Below, in pieces: positions 16,898 through 23,876 of a stretch of 39,636 bases of DNA (position 1 is its first letter; each line of letters begins with the position of its first letter). This stretch comes from Nitrospinae bacterium RIFCSPLOWO2_12_39_16. Lineage in GTDB: Bacteria; Nitrospinota; Nitrospinia; UBA9942. The position numbers and the translations under genes were made by a program. The notes under the pieces were generated by a model. That model worked only from the letters and a program-made list of their open reading frames with translations, ran no database searches and was not told the DNA's origin. The DNA is taken from the NCBI GenBank assembly GCA_001805005.1, contig MHDO01000152.1:1-39636 (forward strand), in the 5' to 3' direction.

Positions 16898-18043
16898 CTA
16901 TTGATTATGACACTGCTGGCATGTATCTCTCATCATTGTGCCAGCCCCCCCTGATGCTGTCGGTGCCCCAAATATTAAATTAGAATGATTTGGAGAACCA
17001 TGCGACCTGTGACAGGTAAGACAAAACGGCTGTTCATCGCCGCCACTGTCAAGCCCATCCGGATTTATAGCACGCACCCGATTAAAACCAGTTATTGATG
17101 CAAAATTTGCCGGGACTGTATGCCCATTTCCAACCCCAACTGAAATCTTACCTACAGGATGACGAACCCATTGAGTATCTGTCCCGCTATCGCCTGTAAC
17201 ACTGCCACCCAACTTCCCACTTCCATAACCAATATCATCACCACCATACCCGTTAGAATTATAAAATTTTACATGACATTTACCACAAAAACCAGCTATT
17301 TGTTTAGTACTACTCCTAAATGTCATGTTAGATGTGGAATATTGGTTGGCAGGGTTACTCCCATCACAATTCCCATCTATAACCGCCTGTGCAATTGAGG
17401 ATATACCATCCCATACTCCATTATTATAGGTTACTATTTTATATGAATCCGCTGGTGTGCTATCTCCCGGTTCTCTGAAAGAGGGGTCTAATGGTTCGGG
17501 CCTAAAATTTCTGTAATTACTATTTCCATGCTGGTCATGGCAGTATATACAGCTGAAAACAGGACCGTATTTTGTCTGTGCTGTAGTCCAGTCACTCCCT
17601 ACATAACCCGGTGGCTTTATCCCTGTCAAATCAACTCCGATACTGTGCCGTTTATCTTCGTCAGGTGTTCCGCCTGTATTAAAATCACCTGCCGAAGCGT
17701 TATAAATAGGACTAAACAGGTCAGGTGCACCGATATTAATAGGATCTCCATCATGACAGTATTTACAAAGATTAACCACTGAATCTGCCCTAAGTAACTT
17801 TTCGTAAGTATTTATTCCTCCACTATAAATCAAAGATACACTACCCTGCGTGCCATGCATAACATGACACTGGGCACATGCAAGCGTAGTTTCAGCAGGA
17901 ATACCTGATTTATGATAATCTCCGGCAAAGGAATCATTAGCAAACAGTAAGCAGTAGGCAGTAAGCAGTAAGCAATATATAGTTTTTTTCTGCCTACTCC
18001 ATACTGCATACTGCCTACTTCTATTTGTTTCTTGTCTTTTCAT
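16898..18043 (-). CDS. Hexaheme c-type cytochrome, OmcS-like motif order (copy 1)
   Basis: CAQCHVMHGTQG, CKYCHDG, CIYCHDQHGNSNYRNF, CGKCH, WVRHPVG, CLTCHRSHGS, CQQCHNQ at C-terminus: six CXXCH. Confidence 0.85.
   Translation of the reverse strand: MKRQETNRSRQYAVWSRQKKTIYCLLLTAYCLLFANDSFAGDYHKSGIPAETTLACAQCHVMHGTQGSVSLIYSGGINTYEKLLRADSVVNLCKYCHDGDPINIGAPDLFSPIYNASAGDFNTGGTPDEDKRHSIGVDLTGIKPPGYVGSDWTTAQTKYGPVFSCIYCHDQHGNSNYRNFRPEPLDPSFREPGDSTPADSYKIVTYNNGVWDGISSIAQAVIDGNCDGSNPANQYSTSNMTFRSSTKQIAGFCGKCHVKFYNSNGYGGDDIGYGSGKLGGSVTGDSGTDTQWVRHPVGKISVGVGNGHTVPANFASITGFNRVRAINPDGLDSGGDEQPFCLTCHRSHGSPNHSNLIFGAPTASGGAGTMMRDTCQQCHNQ
17943..18024. repeat. Inverted heptanucleotide repeat array at 5' end of hexaheme cytochrome gene (copy 1)
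   Basis: aacagtaagcagtaggcagtaagcagtaagc ... ctgcctactccatactgcatactgcctact; period 7. Confidence 0.9.
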
Positions 18044-18044
18044 C

Positions 18045-18923
18045 TTATTCCACCTTCTTAAACATACTAACCCTTCCCCTGCCTTTTTCTACTACATAAA
18101 AGTTCTCTCCCTTAAAATCAATGCCAAGGGGGTAATAGAGGTTTTCCCTGGAATTTCCATAAATACCAAATCCACTCAGTCTTTTTCCTTCATCATTAAA
18201 ACCTGTCACCCGATGCTTAAAGGCATCAACTACCCATATCATACCGTCATCATCGACTTTTATTCCAGAAGGCATAGAAAAATTCTGTTCCCCTTCCCCA
18301 ATATGCCCAAAACCTGCAAGGTATTCGCCTTTTGTATCAAATATCCTTACGACAGGGTCAGCACTCATTACCGACACATAAATCTTTCCACTCTTTGCTG
18401 CAATACCGCCAATTGATTTAAACAGATTTCTGCCGCCAAAGTTAAATTGATATTTCCCATCTTTATCAAATACACAAATCTTTAAAGAATTTCTATCAAC
18501 AACAAGAAAACCTACCCCATCCATAACCGCCATCTTACCTGGTGTAAATCCCTCATAAGGAGGCTCAATGCTTCCAACCTTTTCTCCCCTGATATTAAAA
18601 ATCTCTATATAATTTTTACCTTCTCCACTCATATAGATATAATTATTTGAAACAAAAATATCAATGGGGGATGATACCCCCTTTTCTTTTCCAAACCGAA
18701 AAACAGGCGTCCCATCAAGTTCAAAAATATAGATATTGTTCCCTCCATTATCAACAACATATAGTTCATCATCTTCTATAAAAATTGAGGATAATCCCTC
18801 AAATCTATATTCATCTGAAAATCTGTCAATAGCGCTGATAAAATAGAAACTCGAAGGTGCGGATTCTACCTTAGCTATAAGAATAATCAGAATTCCACAT
18901 GTTAAAAAGAATCTTTTCATCAT
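18045..18923 (-). CDS. NHL-repeat beta-propeller exported protein
   Basis: 292 aa; signal peptide; repeats such as FSMPSGIKVDDDGMIWVVDAFKHRVTGFNDEGKRLSGFG and YYPLGIDFKGENFYVVEKGRGRVSMF. Confidence 0.85.
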   Translation of the reverse strand: MMKRFFLTCGILIILIAKVESAPSSFYFISAIDRFSDEYRFEGLSSIFIEDDELYVVDNGGNNIYIFELDGTPVFRFGKEKGVSSPIDIFVSNNYIYMSGEGKNYIEIFNIRGEKVGSIEPPYEGFTPGKMAVMDGVGFLVVDRNSLKICVFDKDGKYQFNFGGRNLFKSIGGIAAKSGKIYVSVMSADPVVRIFDTKGEYLAGFGHIGEGEQNFSMPSGIKVDDDGMIWVVDAFKHRVTGFNDEGKRLSGFGIYGNSRENLYYPLGIDFKGENFYVVEKGRGRVSMFKKVE

Positions 18924-19035
18924 AAGTAATTAAGAACAAAAACCCGAACAAAAAATAAAATCATTAGACAGAATAAACAGGATTTTTTTATTTTTCTTTT
19001 CTTTAGTTATCTTGTAAATCTTGACTATATATTAA

Positions 19036-19051
19036 AGCAAAGAATATGCCA
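19036..19051 (-). promoter_or_regulatory. Sigma54 (-24/-12) promoter candidate upstream of NHL/hexaheme operon
   Basis: Minus strand TGGCATATTCTTTGCT versus consensus TGGCACGNNNNTTGCW; GG-N10-GC spacing; start codon at 18923. Confidence 0.72.
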
Positions 19052-19057
19052 AAACAA

Positions 19058-20521
19058 TTACTTTCCAATCAAAAACTCCACTCTTCTATTAATCTTTCTC
19101 CCCTCTTCAGTGTCATTATCGGCAATTGGTCTTGATTCTCCAAAGCTTATAGTGATAATTCTTGAGGGGGCAATACCCTTATTAGTGAGGTATGCCTTTA
19201 CCGCATCTGTTCTCGCCTGTCCAAGTTGCAGATTATTAACTTCTGCCCCCATATTATCAGTATGCCCGGTGATATGCAATTTATATGTCGGTTTCTTTAT
19301 CAGCAACTCGTATAATTTATCTAAAAATTCAAAGGAAGATTTTTTTATAATAACCTCCCCACTTTCAAATTCCAGATTTTTGAATACATCTGCCAATATA
19401 TCTTCCTCCTGCTTTTCAATTTTTATCGGCTCAATTTCTTTCTCAACAGACTGTGGCTCAACTACTTTCTCAATAACAGGCTCAACCTTTATTGGTTCGG
19501 TTGCCTTACCCCCCTCGCTCAATCCCTCTCCACTTGTGGAAGAAGGGAGGGGTGAGGGGATAGATTCAACAGTTTCTGGCAGTTTACCCTTACTAATTTG
19601 CTGAACAACCTTTTCTTCTGGCATAACAAGCTCATATACCTGAACCCTTGCATTACCCGTATCACAAACATATATCTTGCCATTTTCACCTATTTTAACA
19701 TCCGAGGGCCATGAAAGGTTTTCAGGGTTTCTGCCGGCCCCTCCAAACTCTGCTATTGGTTTACCATTCCTATCAAAGATTATTACAACAAACCTGTTTG
19801 TATCTACAACAAATAATCTCTCTCCATCTGTATCAATATTTGACGGCATACTAAAACCGCCGAACAAGCTTGATATAATGCCAAACATGAAAAGAAATTT
19901 ACCATCTTCCTTATTATAAACTGATACACGAAATAGTGCCGGGTCAAGAAGATAAAACCTCTCTGAATCTGTAGTAATTGCCTTTGCGTTCAAAAACTCC
20001 CCTTCATTACTACCCTTTTTCCCAAACTGAAATAAAAATTTACCTGCACTATCAAAGACAATAATCCTGCTTAATCTTCCATCACCTATATAAATATAGC
20101 CATTTTCATCTATGTGCAGCGACTGGATAGATAAAAGTGTGAAATCTGGCACAGAAGAAAGGTCGAACTTCCTCAGATATTCTCCCCTATAGTTAAGGAT
20201 ATTTATCTCACCTGCATCAGATAAATAAATATTCCCATCCTTTGTTACAGAGAAAATCTGTATAGAATTTGCAAGTGGGATTTTAAAGACTGCTATACCA
20301 TCTTCATTGATAATTATGATTTCTTTGCTCTTGCTGGCAACATAAAGCTCGCCCTGCTGATGGTCAATATGAAGTTTTGAAGGAGCTCCCCCTCCCATTG
20401 ATTTTGCTGTGTAAGAGGTAATATGTCTTACATCAATCTTTGAGGCGGCTTCTATATCAACTGATGCAAATATCAATATAGCTATGACAAAAAATATTGA
20501 ACGGGTTATATATATATACAT
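19058..20521 (-). CDS. NHL beta-propeller fused to C-terminal OmpA peptidoglycan-binding domain
   Basis: 487 aa; NHL blades, linker, then YKLHITGHTDNMGAEVNNLQLGQARTDAVKAYLTNKGIAPSRIITISFGESRPIADNDTEEGRKINRRVEFLI. Confidence 0.9.
   Translation of the reverse strand: MYIYITRSIFFVIAILIFASVDIEAASKIDVRHITSYTAKSMGGGAPSKLHIDHQQGELYVASKSKEIIIINEDGIAVFKIPLANSIQIFSVTKDGNIYLSDAGEINILNYRGEYLRKFDLSSVPDFTLLSIQSLHIDENGYIYIGDGRLSRIIVFDSAGKFLFQFGKKGSNEGEFLNAKAITTDSERFYLLDPALFRVSVYNKEDGKFLFMFGIISSLFGGFSMPSNIDTDGERLFVVDTNRFVVIIFDRNGKPIAEFGGAGRNPENLSWPSDVKIGENGKIYVCDTGNARVQVYELVMPEEKVVQQISKGKLPETVESIPSPLPSSTSGEGLSEGGKATEPIKVEPVIEKVVEPQSVEKEIEPIKIEKQEEDILADVFKNLEFESGEVIIKKSSFEFLDKLYELLIKKPTYKLHITGHTDNMGAEVNNLQLGQARTDAVKAYLTNKGIAPSRIITISFGESRPIADNDTEEGRKINRRVEFLIGK
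19509..19560. repeat. GC-richer inverted repeat in the NHL-OmpA inter-domain linker
   Basis: ccccctcgctcaatccctctCCACttGTGGaagaagggaggggtgagggg. Confidence 0.65.
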
Positions 20522-20528
20522 TTAGAGC

Positions 20529-20563
20529 AAAAAAAAAGGGAAGCGTCCCCGCCTCCCCTTTTT
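20529..20563 (-). terminator. Intrinsic terminator after the OmcS-like gene
   Basis: Minus strand AAGGGGAGGC-GGGGAC-GCTTCCCTT followed by a T run, 20 nt after the stop of 20583-21800. Confidence 0.75.
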
Positions 20564-20582
20564 GAAATTAAACCAAACTTCA

Positions 20583-21800
20583 TTATCTGTTATGACACAA
20601 CTGACATCCTTTTGTTGATGAAACAGCATTACCTGTCTGACTACCTGTCCCAACAGCGGATGTATAATCCCATCTTAGATTATCATTATAAGGACCGCCA
20701 TGTGCAAAATGACAGGATAGACACATAACCCTATCGGTTGAATTATTTGTTTTGTAAAATACCCTATTAGACGATGAAGCACTTGCAACAGGAAGGTAGT
20801 AACCTGCTGTTGTAACATCATAATTAGTAGTATCTATGATAGTTACACCTGCCCCAGAAGTTGTTGAACCATCGCCAGCCAATGTGTTATTAACAGGATG
20901 CCTTTTCCAATCATCACCTGAGGCATTGGTCGTTACTATAGCCTCATGCCAGTTATCATGACACTGGGCACACCATCTTGAAATGCCATTTGACCCTCCA
21001 CCATAGGAATTGCTATTTGCAGTATCATCAGCAGCTGATCCTGTAGTAGACGCAGTTTTGATTACCGGCCATATATTATTCTTATTTGATGCCCCGCCTA
21101 TTGCAAGTATAGTATCCTGAAAGTTTGTCCCATTAATACCTCCAACCCAACTCGTATGGTCTGCATCAGTAAGTTCAACACCTGCATTACTTCCTGCATT
21201 TGTTGCACTCATCCTCAGATTTCTGAACTTATTTATAGCAGTATCGGCTGCATTGGCAGTTCCATGAGGGTCATGGCAAGATGTGCATGAGAAACCTGCT
21301 ATTTGCGTACTATCTGCACTACCCGGCGGTATGACATTTGCGAGACCAATGGAATGCCCTCTTCCAAGCGCAGTACTGCCTCCATCTGTACTCAATGTAA
21401 AATCTGCATTAACCTCTGGAAAGAAGTTACCACCAGCACCTATACCAGTCAGGTGATCCGTCTGTGTCCATAGTGTGCCAGTTGCAAGGTGCACCTTTGG
21501 TGGTTTTACATTCTTTGGCGCAAATTGAACATCTCCATTAGGGCCTTGATCAGAATGACACTGCAGACAAAGCCTGTGAATATTTTCTCTGCTGGATACA
21601 TCCGCCCTAAGCAAAACGAGTGAGCCGCCGGATGCACCACCAAGCGTATTAGTACCACCTCCCTGGCTGTTATGCATTGTATGACAGTTACCGCATGTCA
21701 AATCACCTGCACCTTTATGAACTGCAAAAACCGATGTATTTATTAATAAGAAACCAGTAATCAAAACAACAACTCCTAACCATTTTTTCATGTCTTTCAT
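20583..21800 (-). CDS. Hexaheme c-type cytochrome, OmcS-like (copy 2), nanowire candidate
   Basis: 405 aa; CGNCHTMHNSQGG, CLQCHSDQG, GFSCTSCHDPHG, RWCAQCHDNWHE, WKRHPVNN, VMCLSCHFAHGG, CQLCHNR; six CXXCH plus 11 other His. Confidence 0.85.
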   Translation of the reverse strand: MKDMKKWLGVVVLITGFLLINTSVFAVHKGAGDLTCGNCHTMHNSQGGGTNTLGGASGGSLVLLRADVSSRENIHRLCLQCHSDQGPNGDVQFAPKNVKPPKVHLATGTLWTQTDHLTGIGAGGNFFPEVNADFTLSTDGGSTALGRGHSIGLANVIPPGSADSTQIAGFSCTSCHDPHGTANAADTAINKFRNLRMSATNAGSNAGVELTDADHTSWVGGINGTNFQDTILAIGGASNKNNIWPVIKTASTTGSAADDTANSNSYGGGSNGISRWCAQCHDNWHEAIVTTNASGDDWKRHPVNNTLAGDGSTTSGAGVTIIDTTNYDVTTAGYYLPVASASSSNRVFYKTNNSTDRVMCLSCHFAHGGPYNDNLRWDYTSAVGTGSQTGNAVSSTKGCQLCHNR

Positions 21801-21875
21801 AATATTTTCCTCCTTTCTTTTCTTTATGTTTATTTTGTAATTTTATATTGCCTGTAACCCTTGCCTTGAATAATA

Positions 21876-21891
21876 AGCATATATCATGCCA
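21876..21891 (-). promoter_or_regulatory. Sigma54 promoter candidate for the OmcS-like gene
   Basis: Minus strand TGGCATGATATATGCT versus TGGCACGNNNNTTGCW; GG-N10-GC spacing; GGAGG RBS and ATG at 21800. Confidence 0.72.
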
Positions 21892-22017
21892 TTCCAAAAA
21901 ATATTAATTTTCAAAATGAACAAAACCTAATTTAACCACAAAGACAGGAAAATCAAAGGCTTCAAGTTTATAAAGTAAAAATTTCATAAAAATAACTTTA
22001 GTGAAGCTGTAGATTTT

Positions 22018-22031
22018 GTGTAAAACTACAC
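22018..22031. promoter_or_regulatory. Candidate enhancer/operator palindrome
   Basis: GTGTA-AAAC-TACAC perfect inverted repeat about 130 bp upstream of the sigma54-like promoter at 21876-21891. Confidence 0.35.
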
Positions 22032-22085
22032 ATTGTTTAGTTAAATTTCACACATTACCCCCCTTTTGTTAAGAGGGATTTAGAG

Positions 22086-22421
22086 TTATACATGACATTT
22101 TTTACAGGTTGACATATCCCATGAAGACTTCCCATTATGGCATTTTCCACAATATTCACCTTCTACATTCTTTTTCATTGTAACCAAATTTGCACCTTTT
22201 TTCTCTTTAAAAACAGATGGATGGCAATCTTTACATTTCAATTTACTATGCTTTGAATGGGAAAAGCGGGCAGGAGGCATATCTGCCTTTTTCCTGCTCG
22301 CCTTTTGATTTTCAAATACAATAACATCCTGCGGTTTTTTCTCCGCCGCAAATAGAGGAAAAATCCACACAATTGACACTACATAAAAAATTATAAAAAT
22401 TTTTAAAGTAGTTTTCATCAA
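22086..22421 (-). CDS. Triheme c7-like cytochrome
   Basis: CKDCH, CGKCH, CKKCH; RFSHSKHSKLKCKDCHPSVFKEKKGANLVTMKKNVEGEYCGKCHNG. Confidence 0.88.
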   Translation of the reverse strand: MMKTTLKIFIIFYVVSIVWIFPLFAAEKKPQDVIVFENQKASRKKADMPPARFSHSKHSKLKCKDCHPSVFKEKKGANLVTMKKNVEGEYCGKCHNGKSSWDMSTCKKCHV

Positions 22422-22433
22422 TTAAAGCCCATA

Positions 22434-23183
22434 CTACTTAGATACTGTCCTCAGAGTAATAGTATCGTCAGGTTTATTCTTCTTTGGAAAGGTATGGCAT
22501 CTCTTACAATCTGCAAGAGGGAATGCAATCTTATTATGACACCTGCCGCACCACTTGCCGCCAGCCATTTCTATCATCTTTACATCATTCCCGCCTGCTA
22601 CCGGCTCAAATATAGGTCCACCGACACTCGCGTGACAAACCTCACATTTTAACCACCATGTATGGATAAAATGGGGAAATATAACATTATCCATAAAATC
22701 GCTTTTGGTCTCAAATAATATATTCATATCAAGTATCGCTTCATCATCAGGTTTTGCATTTGAGTCTAAATCAAAACGGGGGTCAATCGTCTTATCCCTA
22801 ACAACCTGTGCCCAATTAATCAACTTATACTTATCCAATGGAAGTCCTGAATCTGTAAGAGCAGTAGGATGCCATCCTGCCCCAATTTTTGCAAATGTAG
22901 ATGCAACTCCTGATTTATTGATATCACCCGTTCCAGCCATTTCGCCCTTTGTATCAAGGTAAATAAGACTTTTTTTATCTTTTGGGTCAAGAGTCTTTGT
23001 AGAAGGTGTCTCTACTGTAGGAGTTGGAGGTGCTTTAGGCTGTTCTACTACTACTGGTGGAGCTGCCTTTTCAGCAGCCTTCTTTGATGGTTTTTTTTCA
23101 GCCGCGTCAACTGAAATACAAAATATTGCAATAAATATTGTAATTAATAATGATATTTTTTTTAAAATTTTATTAATCTTCAT
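22434..23183 (-). CDS. Triheme c7-like cytochrome with N-terminal extension domain
   Basis: CEVCH, CGRCH, CKRCH; LPLDKYKLINWAQVVRDKTIDP...FMDNVIFPHFIHTWWLKCEVCH, parallel to 14559-15227. Confidence 0.87.
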   Translation of the reverse strand: MKINKILKKISLLITIFIAIFCISVDAAEKKPSKKAAEKAAPPVVVEQPKAPPTPTVETPSTKTLDPKDKKSLIYLDTKGEMAGTGDINKSGVASTFAKIGAGWHPTALTDSGLPLDKYKLINWAQVVRDKTIDPRFDLDSNAKPDDEAILDMNILFETKSDFMDNVIFPHFIHTWWLKCEVCHASVGGPIFEPVAGGNDVKMIEMAGGKWCGRCHNKIAFPLADCKRCHTFPKKNKPDDTITLRTVSK

Positions 23184-23205
23184 TGATTCCCTCCTTTCTA
23201 TTTAT

Positions 23206-23586
23206 TTATTTGGCAATCTTCTTTGAATACTGAACAACACCAGGCGACCAGCCAGGTTCCCATGAATGACATCTCTCACAATAAAGAGGCTCCCATGCTA
23301 TAATACCATTGTGACACTTACCGCACTTTTCTCCATTCATAATCAGACTCATATTGATATCATTAGCACCTGCCTTTAATATAAAAATATCTTCATGACA
23401 AACCTTACACTTAAATCTTATACGGTGAAACCAGTGAGGAAACATGACATCATTAACCCCTGCCTTCCTCATACTTTCAGCCTTGCTATTCAGTATTATA
23501 TCTCCATATTCGGCAAATGAAAATTCAGCTAAAAAAAGAAAAGAATATAATCCTAAAAGTAAACCAATTAAAATTCTAATTTTCAT
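23206..23586 (-). CDS. Triheme c7-like cytochrome
   Basis: CKVCH, CGKCH, CERCH; VMFPHWFHRIRFKCKVCHEDIFILKAGANDINMSLIMNGEKCGKCHNG. Confidence 0.88.
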   Translation of the reverse strand: MKIRILIGLLLGLYSFLFLAEFSFAEYGDIILNSKAESMRKAGVNDVMFPHWFHRIRFKCKVCHEDIFILKAGANDINMSLIMNGEKCGKCHNGIIAWEPLYCERCHSWEPGWSPGVVQYSKKIAK

Positions 23587-23762
23587 TTCACTCCCCCCCC
23601 TTTTTTTATTTTATGTGTATTTTCACACTCTATGAGTGTTATATTGCCCATCTTTCCTTTTTGAACTTTATGTATCCTTAAAAATAAAACAAAATATTTC
23701 AACAAATTACATAAGCAGTTCACCTCCCCATGTTTTACAAAACAGATAAGTAGATATATAAA

Positions 23763-23778
23763 AGCAATTAATATGCCA
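23763..23778 (-). promoter_or_regulatory. Sigma54 promoter candidate for triheme cytochrome operon
   Basis: Minus strand TGGCATATTAATTGCT versus TGGCACGNNNNTTGCW; next gene starts at 23586. Confidence 0.7.
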
Positions 23779-23876
23779 TTAATTAGAGGAGTTATAAAGT
23801 CTATCAAGTTGAAAGTTAAAAGTTGCTTTATGACTTTATTAACTTTACAAACCTTATAACTATATTCTTTCTAATC

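Noticed and set aside
23700-23725. Second sigma54-like site on the minus strand (GGGGAGGTGAACTGCT)
   Set aside because: Correct GG-N10-GC spacing but poor flanking match; the site at 23763-23778 is much better.
23583-23807. 74-aa minus-strand ORF upstream of the triheme operon
   Set aside because: Covers the promoter/leader region, no recognisable domain; more likely non-coding.
23807-23856. AAAGTTAA...TTAACTTT considered as an activator-binding palindrome
   Set aside because: It looks like another period-7 inverted repeat (aaagttaaaagtt...aacttta), so it is not good evidence for a regulator site.
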